From contig OY986438.1 of NCBI GenBank assembly GCA_963920525.1, forward strand, positions 96,732,671 to 96,796,670: a stretch of 64,000 nucleotides of DNA, written 5' to 3'. Each line of letters starts with the position of its first letter. The stretch's first letter is position 1. Source of the stretch: Dichetophora obliterata (lineage: Eukaryota > Arthropoda > Insecta > Diptera > Sciomyzidae). The position numbers and the translations under genes were made by a program. Positions 21,260 through 34,055 of this stretch are shown in pieces. A model generated the notes under the pieces. The model saw only the letters and a program-made list of their open reading frames with translations, was not told where the DNA came from and searched no databases.

Positions 21260-23530
21260 GTTCGGGCTCTTAGTCTTGCTTTATTTTAACTCTCTATCTT
21301 AGTAGCTACTGCACTACGTTGCTCGACTAGTGCAAAGTGACTTTTCTTAGTCTGTTTTATATCACGCCGCGCGACTGGTATAAAAAGTTTTTCTCTAAGT
21401 CTCTTTCAACGCGCTCGCTGGCTAACAGAATTACATTCGGTAAATATTTTTCTAAGTCTTGATTGTACTACGTAGCTCGACTGGTAGAACAAGATTTTAC
21501 TTTTTCTAAGTCGATAAAATAGTTAGTAATATATTAAATATTCTCCTAAGTCTTTTCAACGCACTCGCCCTGAGAACATAATTATATTTATTAAATAATT
21601 TTTCTAAGGGCGCATTTATAGTGGCGACATGTTGCTGGACCGGACCGAACCGAGAAGGAAAGCTGGAAAACGCTGCACATACAATCACATGAAACAAGCT
21701 CAAAGTGCGTATAGTGCCAGCCGAGCTTGCAACTTCAAGTGACTTGTGCGCTGGTTTTCATCTTCCCGATTGTTGCTTTCTCGCTCGCTCGCACGGTTTG
21801 CTTGTGTTTTGATTCATTTTACACGTTGCTTGCTTATTACTTTCGTTAAATAACATGAAATTTAAAAAGAAACAAGGAAAACAATTTTTTTTTGTTGGAA
21901 TGAAAAGGGATTTTTCCCACAAAGTTGGCAACGCTGGCGGTAGCAAACTAAATTCCTCGGAAAAATATTGATATACGAAAAAAAAAACAAATTGCAGCAC
22001 ACTTGACTGCCAGCGTCGCGATCGATTCTGTATTTCCTTGAATTCATTCATTAAAAAAAAACAAAGAACCACACGATAGCAACAAAGGAGACCAACAAGA
22101 AAAGTAATAAGCATAGAAGAACACGAAATTTCACTGTTGTTATACTGTATTTTCTTGCCCGCAAAAAATACACACAGAAACAGCACTATAAAGAAGCAAC
22201 AAAGATAAATTTCTATCAACTGTTGCATACAGAAAACAAAAAGAGAAATAGTGAAAAAAAGCTAAACCAGCCGGTGAAGCAATTCGTCGATTAGCGGCTG
22301 CAAGTGTGTTTCATCTAAAACAGAGAATCGAAGATTATCAAATTTTTTTATGTGCGCTCTTCCTTTCTATTTGATTTTAAGCACAAAAGTAAACAAACAA
22401 AAATAGTAGCAACAAGATATAACGACTTTGTTTAGATTAGTTTAGTATTGCTTTGTTGCAATATCAAAAATAATACAACAAAAATAAAACCTAAAGAAAA
22501 AAGTTAAAAAAGTTAAAACCAGTTGGATGATCAAGTGGCTTCATGCGGCTTGAAGTGCGTTTTCGCTGAGTCATCGCATAAAAAAAACTTGGGCCAGCAG
22601 CTGATGTACGATTTTTTAATGTGCGTTCTTTCTACGATCTTCTATTTTGTCAAAAAAAAAATTTTAAATAAAAACACAACAAGAAGGCAACAAAAACCAG
22701 CAGAAAAAACCAGCGAAAAAAGTCGAAAGAAGTTGGTACCTCAAGTGACTTGAAACGACTTGCAGTTGCAGGAAGCGCGTTTCAGCAGCGTTTTTCGCAT
22801 TTTCGTCTCTGCGCTTGTTGGTTTGAGGAAAGCAAAATGAATGAACGAAATCATGTGGCTTTTTTGATGCTTCGGTTGCAAAAATAAACAAAAAAAAAAA
22901 ACTAATATATACAAACAAACCCAAAATAGTCAAAAACCAGCTGAAACAAGTCACCAGCGACAAGCGCGCACTATACGCACTTTCAGCTGCTTTTGACAGG
23001 ACGCGTTTCCAGCTCGGTCCGGCCCAGCAACAAGCCGCCACTATAAACGCGCCCTAAGTCTCGGTTGTACCACGCAGCTCGACTGGTAGAACGTTATTTT
23101 CCAAGTCTTTTTCTGTACCTCTTGTTTTGGTACCGTTATTCGCCTGACTAGCATGCTAAATTGTTTTTTGTAGCATCACGCTACTTGACTGGCACATCGG
23201 GACTTTGGCAATTTCTTTTCTTCACTTCTCGTCGCTTCATGAGCGTAATTTTTTGTTTCAAAGTCGTTTCGACACGTTCCCCGTAACACAGCTTCCCACC
23301 CAGTGACAAATGCGATCCGAGTTGTCTCTAGGTTATTCTTTTTATCTCGGCTACGCCGCGCTCGGAATTTTCTAAGTCGTGTACTGTAGCAAATTTTGCT
23401 AAGTCTTTTACCGCTCTCGAAATTTTCGAAGTCCTGCCGACGCGTTCGCTGAACATAGTTGTTCCCCATAAATCATTGCATTACGCTACGAGATGTCTTT
23501 AGGTAATTTTTTTATATCTCGTAGTTATAG
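21260..23530. repeat. Degenerate array with ctaagtct and gctcgactggtagaac motifs
   Basis: Outside the inserted element (21608-23054), units of roughly 60-110 bp carry tttttctaagtctt and actacgtagctcgactggtagaac, alternating with caacgcgctcgct. It is locally GC-richer than its flanks and has no long ORF. It might be part of a retroelement leader or a decayed satellite; I cannot tell which. Confidence 0.55.
21608..23054. mobile_element. 1.45-kb PIF/Harbinger-type non-autonomous element
   Basis: The ends gggcgcatttatagtggcga and its near reverse complement gccgccactataaacgcgccc are flanked by TAA (21605-21607 and 23055-23057), the three-base target of PIF/Harbinger. Subterminal blocks also mirror each other: ttgctggaccggaccgaacc on the left and ggtccggcccagcaa on the right, cagcgtttt-type blocks and acttgaagt motifs. 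No transposase ORF was found; the ORFs inside are short. Confidence 0.8.
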
Positions 23531-24210
23531 ATTTAAGAAAATATCAGAACGAAAGTTCGAAAGCTCAGAAATAAAAAGAAAGAGGAATTTTACTAAGTAA
23601 AAAGTAAGTTATTCTTTTGTTAGGATAAGAGAAAATTAAATAAAACACCAAAGTATATAAATAGAAAGTAAGTAAAAAAAATTAAATAAATAAAAGTCAA
23701 TTAAATAGAAATTAAGTTATTGTTTTTTTTTAGGATAAGAGAAAGTTAAATAAACATAAACATTATACATTGAATATAAACATAAGCTTGATTTTCACTG
23801 CAAGGCAGATGCTTTTATTTTGTGAGCCACGAACCCTGGACACCGGCGGGTGGTACCTCGGCCGAAATGGTTCGTCACAACATATTTGAAATAATTCAAT
23901 TTGACATATCTCAAATAAATTTTGTAGGTCTTTATCAAAGGATATTATTAAAATATCAAGGGGTTCCAGCAAAATAACATTTTTTTATAAAAATAAAATT
24001 TTAAAAAGCTGTTTTCTTTGGAATAGAACTTCTACATGAAATCGCGGGTAATAATCAAACCAACATAGAGGTCTGCTCAGCTATGATTTGTTAAGAAAAC
24101 AACGGGTATCCAGTTTGGCTGCGGAAACCTGCGACAAAACAGTTCTTTTTTTGTAAATGAAAAACTATCTAGAAATCCATTTTATTTATTTTTTTCAAGT
24201 TAAGTTGGTC
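23530..24210. other. AT-rich stretch with short direct repeat
   Basis: The block ttaggataagagaaa followed by ttaaataaa occurs at 23620 and 23733. A GC-richer patch (cctggacaccggcgggtgg) lies at 23835-23870. No gene seen. Confidence 0.4.
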
Positions 24211-24218
24211 CTGCCGAC

Positions 24219-24596
24219 TAGAGATGAGCGATCCGGTGATTTTTCAGTAACGGCGTTCTTAGTGTACCGGATTTTGAAATCGCCGTTCTTTTATATGGTG
24301 ACCGTGATCACGTTATTTTATAAATTAACAAATACGTATCTCAGTATGTAGTTATGAGCGATGACCGAAACAACATTAAAACTCATACCAAAGTGCGCAT
24401 GGTATGGAGAGACAGAGACAAGCAATTCTCGTAAATAAAAAATCACTGATTATATCACGAATCGCTGCAAGCGGTAAAAGACGAAAATTAAAAATAATCC
24501 CAATCACTGATCACGGTATTTAATAGTATTTGATCACTGCTGTAACCAGTGATTTTTAAATCACGGTGCCTATATCACTGATATCGCTCATCTCTA
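24219..24596. mobile_element. hAT MITE, 378 bp, 8-bp duplication
   Basis: The ends are tagagatgagcgat and atcgctcatctcta. The flanks are ctgccgac (24211-24218) and ctgccaac (24597-24604), an 8-bp duplication with one mismatch. The interior repeats gtgatttttcagtaa and atcactgat-type motifs. There is no ORF of note. The TIR type and 8-bp target identify a hAT-derived MITE. Confidence 0.88.
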
Positions 24597-24849
24597 CTGC
24601 CAACACATTTTTGTGGCAGTAAATACAAAAAATAATTATTAAGGTTTGGTATTAAAATATTAGAAGCTGATCAGAGATAGTCTAAGCATTATAAAAGTAT
24701 GTACATTTCTTTTAATGTGGCAACACTTTCCGATTATGACGCTTTGGAAGTTATCAATTTTGCACATGTTTTTCAACGTGATGAGCAAAAAATAAAAGTG
24801 CAACCAAACTTTAAATATTTTCATAATCAGTTTGATAGTTTATGTTTGA

Positions 24850-25325
24850 TAGTTTAAATTCGTTTATTGAGCTTTAGGTCAAAGCTAGAACAATTAATTG
24901 CTCTAACGAATCTTTCCAAAAAGTAACAACAACAACAAAGTTTTTTCAATATGAAAAGGAAAAAATCACTAGGTGATTTTATTGCAATCGGCCCACACTG
25001 CACCACAGAGTCGATGAGATTTTAAGTGTCAATTTTTCAGTTTTTCTCCCATTTCACATTCTCACATTTGTTGTTGTATTTCTGCTTTACTTTTTAGTCT
25101 TTATGCTTATGTTATTACTTAGCTGACTAGACAGTCTGTTCCGGAAATTGCTACATTTCCTCTTCAGTAGTCTTCGAGTGATTAAGCTGTGATCAACTCA
25201 CTGTTAAAGTCGTATATGATTTCACACATGTTTGGACAAATTCTTAAGATACTTTGCCTTCTTAAAGTCTTACTTGATCTAAAGCTCACAATAAAATTCA
25301 TGTTATAGTTTAAATTGCAGATCAG
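24850..25325. repeat. Diverged foldback repeat, family of 43704
   Basis: The left gagctttaggtcaaag and the right cttgatctaaagctcaca are inverted. The motif gactagacagtctgttccgg lies between. The same pieces occur in the compact element at 43704-43855. Confidence 0.55.
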
Positions 25326-25329
25326 AATT

Positions 25330-26095
25330 AAATAACTAAAAATTTTGATAATTTACAGGCAAAAAAAAATAAATTTCAGTATGGAAAATCAACATCAAGA
25401 TATATTTGTCATAAAGAATGATAAAATTGATTTGTATATGTTGTAGTTTTTAAGAAAAGGCTCTTTCAATCAGCAAGTATTTTTTATTTAGTTTTAGAAT
25501 CGTGTTTGTGTTTCGTAGAAGAAAAGTAATGATATTGACAGGTATTGTCAAAGATTTATATATGTAGAGAAAGGTGAAATTCTACACTTTACGGTGCTTA
25601 TTGATTTTCTTGCAGCAATTTGCCACAAATTAATATATCGGTCTTTTTTCAGAACTACTATAGATAAAAAAAATTAGAAATTTTCCAAATTTGGCTGGAG
25701 AACTCAGAAAACATTGATTAACTATTGAATGGGTTTCTTCAAAAACTTAATTTACAACATATAAGTCAAGAAAATATAAATAAAAAAAATCCAGTTTGTG
25801 GGCTTTTATTAAAAGGAATTGGAATAAACGAAATAGAAGTCTGAAAGCATTCAAGATTTTACGTAGCCGTTGTTTATCAAACTACTGTAGAATCTGGATA
25901 TAGTGAATTAATTTTTGCAAGTTCTGTACATCGTATCCAGATTGTTCGCATTGCCGAGATTGATTTTTTTTTTTAATTGATTTTTTGCTTAAAACTTTTT
26001 TCTTATTTTTTCTTTTTTTTTTCTTTTTTTATCTTTTCTTCTCTTTTTCTTTTTTTTTACTTTTTTGCTTATTATTCTTTGAAATCTCAGTTAGT
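25330..26095. other. AT-rich DNA ending in a pyrimidine tract
   Basis: No gene. From 25965 to 26075 the plus strand is nearly all T with some C. Read on the minus strand this is an A-rich tail, which fits the 3' end of the LINE at 26100-27430. Confidence 0.5.
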
Positions 26096-26099
26096 TTAG

Positions 26100-27430
26100 T
26101 GTGGCTGCCTCAAACGAGACACACGTAGGCCAATGAAGCCTATTGTGATACTAGGGGTTAATTTTTTCTTTCTCTATTTAAACCAATTTGAACTTATACT
26201 AAGCCTAGGGTTCGGTATACCGAAGATTACGGCAATTCGTAAGGCCATTGAAAAACCAGTTACCTAAGTGAAGGAAGCGTTTTTGGGCCAGCGCTGGGCA
26301 AGTGCAGAGGAAATATACTGTAGATTCTACCTCCTCCTTATTTCTACAGCTTCTGCAGAAATCGTTGTGGGGGATATTCAATCTCCAAGCGTGTCTACCA
26401 ATCAGGCAGTGCTCTGTAAGGACCCCTACCATGGTTCTGATGTGATCTCTACTAAGGAAATGATCGCTTAAGGGTGAGTTTGGCTTAGATTTGCCGGTTA
26501 TATTCCACGAGTTACCTGCTGATCATCTGTTGTTGGTTTTAATGCCGGTTAACTCATGTGTAAGGAGTTTACATGTGGTGAGAGGAATACCAAGGCTTGC
26601 CTTATCTGTGGATAATTGTTTAGTGGTATCTGTACGAGCGAGTTCACCTGTTTTGCAGTTACCTAGAAAATCTACATGTCCCGGAATCCAGCATAGAGTG
26701 ATTCTGAGCTGCTTTGCCATCTCATTTAGAGATATGAGGCAGTTGAAACTGTTTCAGATGTTATTTCAACAGTTTTTAGGGCTTTCAAAGCGGCTTGACT
26801 ATCGGATAGTATGCAAGTATGCAAGTATCCATGGAAGATATCTCATTTACCTGAAGCCAAGTTAATGCTTCATGTATAGCAGCGATTTCATCTTGAAATA
26901 TACTGCAATGATGAAATATGAAAGCTATATTAAAATTGAATACTTCAGAGTAGACTCCTCCACCTACTTTGCCATCTAGTTTTGATCCGTCAGTAAAGAT
27001 CTCAATGGCTTTGTTAGGTGAAAGGTTTCCTAGTTCACACTCTTCTCGAGAAAGAATGGATACAGCGAACTTCCTTTCAAAGGATATTTTTTGTGTGATG
27101 TAGTCATTGGACATAGGTATAGGCGGAAGAAATTGTCTTATGCAAGAATGTCCTATTGTACCTTCATTCCACTGGGAGGTGGCTTCTAGGCGGATGGCTA
27201 TACTAGCGGCCCTCTGTTTAGCATTTTGCATAATGCCTCAAAGAGTAAGTATGTATTTTCCAGAGGTAACAATAGCAACGCCAATCGACATAAACTACCA
27301 CCCTGCACATCTCTAGTTCCACTTTGACTAACAGTTCATTTACTGCTACATTCCAGAGCAGAGGCGAAAGAATCCCTTGGTACAGACCTTAACGAGGATG
27401 CCGCACCAAATTTTGCACTTATAATCCTGC
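26100..27430 (-). pseudogene. LOA/R1-like LINE, 3' part (RT end, RNase H, tail)
   Basis: On the minus strand, in order: a scrap of reverse transcriptase (QGILSPLLWNVAVNEL, near 27390-27330), then RNase H with IFTDGSKLDGKVGGG (catalytic Asp), FQDEIAAIHEALTW (Glu), and ITLCWIPGHVDFLGN (helix with the final acidic region). Last comes a CCHC-like tail with CRSCRNKEEVESTVYFL and CPALAQKR. A 3' UTR follows with ctagtatcacaataggcttc and an A-rich tail. The element is 5'-truncated and has several frame breaks. It belongs to the same broad group as the LINE at 2110-3945. Confidence 0.88.
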
Positions 27431-27439
27431 CTAATAGCA

Positions 27440-28285
27440 TTTAATTTATCAGTGTCAGTTTCTATTTTGTTACTATTTAGAGATTTCCGGTTGTTCGCTA
27501 TTTCGAGTAGTCCGTGTGAAAAAGTTCACTATTTCCAGATGTTCACTATTTCGTTATATCCATATTTGACTTTATACTGATTACACTGCTAGTGTTCTGA
27601 ATTAAAATGTAAAAGCGGACGACCTCGGCTGAATTACTCAAATGCAAGAACTCCAGTGAAAAGAAACCTTGCTTCCGAACTTGCTTCCAAGCAAAATAAT
27701 AAAACCATGATGATGGTTCATGATGCTAGTGCGTCAGCCAGTACCTCTAACAATAACGATTTGTCATTCGTGTTAAAATAAACTTTTTTGTTTCCTACAA
27801 GACCAACAAAAATAAGAAAAAAAGGAACTTTTGAAAATAGTAATTCAATTGCTCTAAGTTCTGAAGAAGCTTTGACATTAAACTTAGAAAATGACTTTAA
27901 CACAACTCAATACGTAAACTATTATGGTTTGTATAGGATAGATCATGTCCAATTTTTTAAAACTTTTTTGTTTTCATGTAACATTTACACTAGGGTGTCC
28001 CAAAAAAAAAATCGTGTTTGATGTCCGCGGCTTTTCCACTTCCATTTGAGCTTACAAACACCCTCTGTGAAGCGCATCTCAATTGGTAAAGGTTAAGAGG
28101 TCGCGAATTCATTTTCTAATTTTCCCTAACGATTTGTATGGGAAAAAATCACAATATGGTTAAAAAAAAAAGTGTTCCCTCGAATTTTGTCTGTTATGAC
28201 ATATCCAAATTTCTTTTGTGGTCTGTGGCTCATTTCATAGAGCTACCTATATAAATGAATACTTTTACTTAGAATTAAAATAAAA
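27440..28285. other. Non-coding stretch
   Basis: AT-rich. The motif tagggtgtcccaaaaa (27993) resembles the end of a DNA transposon, but I find no partner end. Confidence 0.35.
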
Positions 28286-28287
28286 AA

Positions 28288-28360
28288 ATAGACTGGCCAT
28301 TTCAGCCCTTGGAAGGACTTTGACCTAGCTTCTATTGATCAATTGTTTTATTCGAAAAAA
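28288..28360 (-). mobile_element. SINE 3' tail fragment
   Basis: The sequence gactggccatttcagccctt, then ggaaggactttgacctagct and tctattgatcaattg, is the reverse complement of the last 70 bp of the SINE at 19119-19471. It lacks the tRNA-like head. Confidence 0.88.
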
Positions 28361-28719
28361 GCGTAGCATTATTGAGTTTAACACGTTGCTTAATCGTAGT
28401 AAGAACTAAAGAAAATATCATATTTAGTTGTTTTTTTTTTAACTTTTAAATCCAAATGCATAATAGCGCTCATTAAATAGGGTGTATACTTAGCTTAATT
28501 TAAAAATGTCCTTGTATACAGGATGCTTGACACCTAGATGTTTAAGAAAATCTAATTTTTTTAAGAGGGTTGTGTTTTTACCATTTAAACTATTTCCCTC
28601 AGTGAAAACTAAACATTTTATAATTTTTTATTTTATAGAGGATATACTTCTAGAAGATATCAATTTTAAATTGCACTATTTGAAATACAAGTTATAAGAA
28701 TTTTTTTTAAATGCAAGAA

Positions 28720-29105
28720 AAATGCATTTTTATGAAATGGCACAAATATATGAAGAAATCGAGAAGGGTCATCTGAGCATCGTTTGTTCATCCAACATAT
28801 ATCTAAATTCCTATTGGACGTTCTTACAATATTTACTCACGGTTTTCCAGAAAAATGGAACAAAAAAAATTTCAGTACAAAAAAGCGTGTTTTTTACTCA
28901 TTTTCTACAACAAATGGCAACCTAGCCGCATTATACATACAAAAGTAAAGTATGAATTAATTTTAATGTTGGATTTCAAAAAAATCCATCGGACGTTTGC
29001 AATTTTTATTGGCACCAAAAGTGGTACCAAAGATAATTTCCTTAATTTAGATTCTTCAAATATTTCTGAACAACACCCTATCCAAGAGTATCAATTTACA
29101 ACACC
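28720..29105. repeat. Dispersed repeat, inverted partner at 31170-31400
   Basis: The stretch around attggcaccaaaagtggtacc, then aaagataatttccttaattt, matches in inverse orientation ttatcttcggtaccacttct and ggtgcccgagat near 31220. No clear protein. Confidence 0.5.
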
Positions 29106-29108
29106 AGA

Positions 29109-29796
29109 GGGTCAATTCCCGTTTTGCGTTAAAGTGAAGTGAAAAGAAGCTTTTCACAATAGTTTTCATTTAAAGATTTCACTTTTTCACTTCACTGCGC
29201 ACAAAAACGCGATTCTTGTTCGCCTAATGAAAAGTAGCTGCTGAATAGCATTTGAGAGTTGCTGAATGTCTATTAAACAAAGCTTTTATGAAAAATAAAT
29301 GTAAACAACTTATTAGATGGTAGAAAATATTTTCAAAAATGACTTTATTGAACATGATGATGACTTTATTATGACTTCAACATTCTTTTTATTGATTTAT
29401 GTAGAGAAAACTTAAGGATTTTTAGGAGGAGACTTCGCTATGAAGAAAAATCATTCAGCAGAATTTCGGAGGAACACTTCGACTTATATCGCTTTCCCAA
29501 AGCTATAAACTTGATTAAGAAAGTAAAACTATATATTAAAAATAAGCAATAAAAAAGAAAAGTATAATGAATTTTGCATAAATAAATATAACCAAAATAA
29601 GTTTTTCGGTAGCATAAAATAGCCGAAACTAATATAGCAAGTCGATAACGCGCGTTTGCAACCGGCGTCAACTTTGTTTTCATTTCAGCTAAAAATAAAC
29701 AGCTGTTGCAGTTTTAACACACAACGGGAATCGCGTTTTCCGTGTAAAGCTGAAAACACTTTTTATATGACGATAACGCAGAACGGGAATTGACCC
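29109..29796. mobile_element. 688-bp MITE with gggtcaattcccgtt ends
   Basis: The left end is gggtcaattcccgttttgcg and the right end is cgcagaacgggaattgaccc, inverted over more than 20 bp with one mismatch. There is no ORF of note. Target duplication is unclear; ccag-like bases lie outside both ends. Superfamily not assigned. Confidence 0.78.
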
Positions 29797-29799
29797 CCA

Positions 29800-31165
29800 G
29801 GTTAAGACCACGATTTTTTAAAAAAAATTTTCTTCCTTATGAATTTTATTATTTCGTTAAAACACCTCAACTCAGCATTCACAAAAATGTTATACTAAAA
29901 CTTTGAGTTTCTGAGTTTGCCATTCGATGAGTCTCAATTGACTTAACAATTGAAGCACAGCCGCGAATAACGTTGTAAAAGCCAATTTTTGCATAACCGC
30001 TTTTATTGCAGATTACCGTTAACATGACTCTCTTACATTGCCTTAATACCAAATCAACCAAAAATATGCTCCTTATCGCTATCAAAAAGCAATAACAAAG
30101 TGTTAGCAGTGGAAGAACGTTTTAAGTTATATAGAAGATTATTAGAGTTGAATTATATAATGTAACTGATAAGTGCAACAAATGCACAAAAAAGAAGTCT
30201 AATGTTGAAAATTTAATTGATAATAATAATAATAAAAGATTAAAGAATTGTGGTAATGAAAAAATTGTAAGAAAAAAAAATGTATACATCCAAAACACGC
30301 TCCAGAGCAAGTAAAATGGAATAACGTTGTAACGTTTTTAGGTAATTGAATTGAATCACTATATATATTTGTGATTGTCTATGCTTCTTTCCTTGCAAAA
30401 AAAATTCGTCATAAGTGTAATAAAGGAACATTATTTTTAATTATATAAAAAAAAAACTAAAATGAACAAACAGCTTTTTCAACATCTTTAATGGAATTGT
30501 GCGAGGTAACTCCATAAGAACTCAAAACTTGGCAAATTATACTATGCCAGTTCTTCGAAAAGAACCCATTTATGTAAGTGATGAAAAGAAAAAGGATATC
30601 CTTGCAATGACTAAATATTTAACAGAAAAGTACGCCGAGTTCTATAACTCAATCAGTTATATTAAGAAAAAAATTAAGTTTGTGTTTGAAAGCAAACAAA
30701 TATATTTTGTTGAAGGTTTTAAAATATTTTCTTTTAAGTTTTTTAAATTAATTTATGTTTGTTATTAAGGGTTTCTTCATAAATAAATTTTTAAATTCTA
30801 TCATTTACATTTCATTCAACGAAAAGTATCCAATCAAATAAGTCTTCATACCTGGGTATGCTTTAATTACGCAAATAACGTTTTAAAAGCCATCGCACTC
30901 TCTGCTTTGCAGCGAGGAATAACGTAACTAATGGGTTTTGCATTTGTAACGTGTTTCCATTATAAACGTTAATAATACTTAATTTACTAACCAAATATTA
31001 TTATTAAAATATTTTTTTTACCAAAATAGTTAATTTACCTAAGTATTCCATAATGTATTAAAACAAAGTATCTAGAAATTGTTAAATGTAGATTTCACAA
31101 AATTGTTACATGCTTGAAGTAACTTTTTTAAACGTCGAAAAAAATCGTGGTCTTTTCTTGCTGTT
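29800..31165. other. Non-coding or relic DNA with one ORF
   Basis: The 89-codon ORF at 30499-30768 (plus) contains PVLRKEPIYVSDEKKKDILA and looks protein-like at its start. It recalls the C-terminal part of an insect transposon protein, but I cannot confirm that. The motifs ataacgttgtaaaagcca (29967) and ataacgttttaaaagcca (30876) repeat about 0.9 kb apart. Confidence 0.35.
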
Positions 31166-31169
31166 TTAA

Positions 31170-31400
31170 AATAAATATTTTTAGACAGGGATTCGTTCAA
31201 AACTATTTGCAGAATCCGAATTGAGAAAATTATCTTCGGTACCACTTCTGGTGCCCGAGATATAAAACTGATATTCATTTTTTTGAAAAAGTACAAAAAT
31301 TGCATTCAAGTATGCATTTCTCCAAAACAGGAAAATACATATGCCAAAAATATCCAAATTATTCATTCGCCAAATTTAAGGAAAACGTTAACTCTGTAAT
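31170..31400. repeat. Inverted partner of the repeat at 28720
   Basis: Shares cttcggtaccacttctggtg and neighbouring sequence with 28990-29100, in reverse orientation. Confidence 0.5.
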
Positions 31401-31404
31401 CAAC

Positions 31405-34050
31405 ATCACCAAAATTTACACAATCAGATAACAATTAAAAGTTCTGTGCCATCTCGAGTGCACCCTTAGATTCGAGTATCCTTCACACAGGACACTGTGG
31501 GTAAAAACCAAGAGTTTCATCATGTTTGTCAAAATATTGTTGGTTCAAGTCTATATATTTACTTTTGCTTTGAGACATATGTAGTTTTTCTAACAAAAAT
31601 TAAAGCATTTTGCGATCGTGATTTTTTACAGTTTTTCTCAAAAAGCAACTTTGTCCTCGCGGGAGAGGAAGAGATCCTTATTTTTTTCTGAATTTTTTTT
31701 TGAGATCTTGACCACCCAATGCAACTTTTGAGACTTCTTAGAATGTGAAATTCGAAAAAAATTGTAATTCTATATGAACTACTGTACAATATATCTTTTT
31801 AAAAATGTTGTTTCTTAAATATCTCTTTTTTTATTGATAGTTTTTAATAATAGATACGATGTTGAAAAAGTATTGAAGCCTTCTTAATGACCTACAAATA
31901 AGTTTAGCTACAAATAAAATAAGAAATATTTCCGTAAGATGTCGCTTTTCTGCATTTTTTTAAAATTTTTGTAATTTTGACACTTGGAAGTAAGATTTGA
32001 CAGTTAAAAATGTCTTACAAAAAGTTAAATAAGACTGTTTAGTTTCAACATTTAGTACATTATATACACAAATTGATTAGTTTAGTTCGATTTATCGGAC
32101 GTAACCTCTAAAAATCCTCTAAATTACCATGAACAAATATGGCGGCCAAGTCCCCGAACAAACATTGCAACAATTATCCTTCTCCATAAACTTCAACCAC
32201 AAAAAAACCTTTTCGAAAAAACGCTGTTTCGGCATCTATCGGCTAATAATATTTAAAAATAAAAGATAAAAGAGAATTCGGGATAGAGTGATTCATAGTA
32301 AGTAGTGAATAGTGTGTTATGGAAAAATATGTATTTCTAAGCATCAGTTTTAAATTTTATATTCAGTTATAATAAAAAAAAAAAAAAAAAAATGCTCTGA
32401 GATGTTTATATCAAATATATAGGAATATAACATCTTCTCATGCTGCTTCGTTGACATTTATTAACCTCATCAATATTTTTGTTTGGGATAGCACGCTGTT
32501 AAATGTTCGTGATACACTCACTTAAATGAATTCACCGGAAGTCATAAAACTTGAGATTAGTAATTAGAGATTTTTGAAAATGGTCTAATATTTTTGATGT
32601 GAAAGCCGATTCGTAAACTTTTGCTGAATTTTAACTTCATTGCGATGATTTGGCAAGTTAGACGACAGGAAATGAAAACGTACAAACGTATGGACACTCA
32701 ATCTCAGTTACTGGCAAAAACTTTCTGCTGAGTTATCATTAGTTCTATCCTCCGCAAAAATAATAATAAAAAAAACTAAAAATAAATCAAGTTTTAGAGT
32801 TACCATAACCGAAATCATCAAATTACCATAAATGCCTCCAACTCAACTCTATTTGTTATTCCAGAAAAACTAACCAGCGGAGCATCTCAGCGGATGCACT
32901 AGAGTCAGCATTAATGCTTATGGATAGATATGGTTTCCTCTTTTAGCTTTTGTTGTTGTTGTTTTCATGATCTATATTTGCCAGACATTTCAACGTGGTA
33001 GTGTTGAACACCTTCACAATACAAATTTGAAGAAAAAAAAATAAAATTAATCAAACCGGCGACTGACTTTACTGCAGCAGCAGCAACTACACATACACAC
33101 ACAAACACACTCCATACAATCTATACACTCCAAAAGAGGCAAACAGAAAAATGCGGAGGTGAAATTTTTGTGGAGGTTTTCCGTTTTGGATTTAGATTTC
33201 GGTGAAGTCTGCACATGTTGTGACTATTTTTTGTTTTTGTTTTTCTTCTATTCTGTTCAACTCCATTTAAATGTTTTTTTATTTTTTATTTTTTTAGCTT
33301 TAATTATATTTTTCGAAGGTGTTTTTGCTGCAGATCTGCTGTTGCTGCTCATGCATCATGCAGCCACATTTGTTTGTTGTTGTGCTTGTTGCTGCGGCTG
33401 CTGTCGTCAGGAGGAAGTTAGTGGGCAACAAAGTTGGAATTTGTGTTGCTTGACTTTCACGTGGTTGTTGCCATTATGCTGTTATTTTTGTTGTAATTTG
33501 TATGCACACTTATGTAGATTTTTTGTTATTTTTTATTATTTATATTTTTGTCGTATTAAAATAGTGCTCTATCAGTTGTTTCATTTCGTACTTGCAAAGG
33601 TTTTTTGTGGGTGTTTTTGAGTGTTTTTTTTTTTTGTGTTTGTTGGAAAGTGTAATATGAGCCATAATGTGACGGTGTTGTAGTTATTGTTGTTGTAAGT
33701 GTTGCTGTTGGGTGTCTTAGAACAGACAGTTAACAAAGACAGATGGATGAATTGTGAGACAAGCACAATTAAGCCAAACCAATTAATACACGTAGCTGGT
33801 GGCTAAACAGCAAGCTTTTGCTATGACCCAGTGGACATTTTAGCGAGTGCTCCGCAAAAGAAGGCATGCTACCACTGCTATTATTGGCGTCAATACACCT
33901 TCCATGATCACTGCATTGATGAGTACTTTTGTTAGGCTTACCTTTTGAAGGTTCTGATTCTTTTCATATTATTTTATATGAAAAAATTTCCACAAAAAAA
34001 TGTTAAATACAGAGAACAAACAGTTTGTAAAAAATTTAATTTAAAAAACA
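31405..34050. other. Long non-coding stretch
   Basis: AT-rich. An A-run lies at 32373-32391. Typical fly low-complexity patches occur: CA-rich near 33090-33115, and TTG/CTG triplets near 33340-33500 and 33680-33715. The 153-codon ORF at 33159-33620 is T-rich and built on these repeats, so it is not a gene. No transposon ends seen. Confidence 0.45.
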
Positions 34051-34055
34051 ACCAA

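Noticed and set aside
21758..22228. 156-codon minus-strand ORF with hydrophobic, F-rich runs
   Set aside because: Within the same non-autonomous element; low-complexity and without motif.
22664..23041. 125-codon minus-strand ORF
   Set aside because: Lies across the right end of a Harbinger-type element and follows its subterminal repeats; no conserved motif.
33159..33620. 153-codon plus-strand ORF rich in F, L and C
   Set aside because: Built on T-runs and CTG/TTG triplets; no motif and no consistent codon use.
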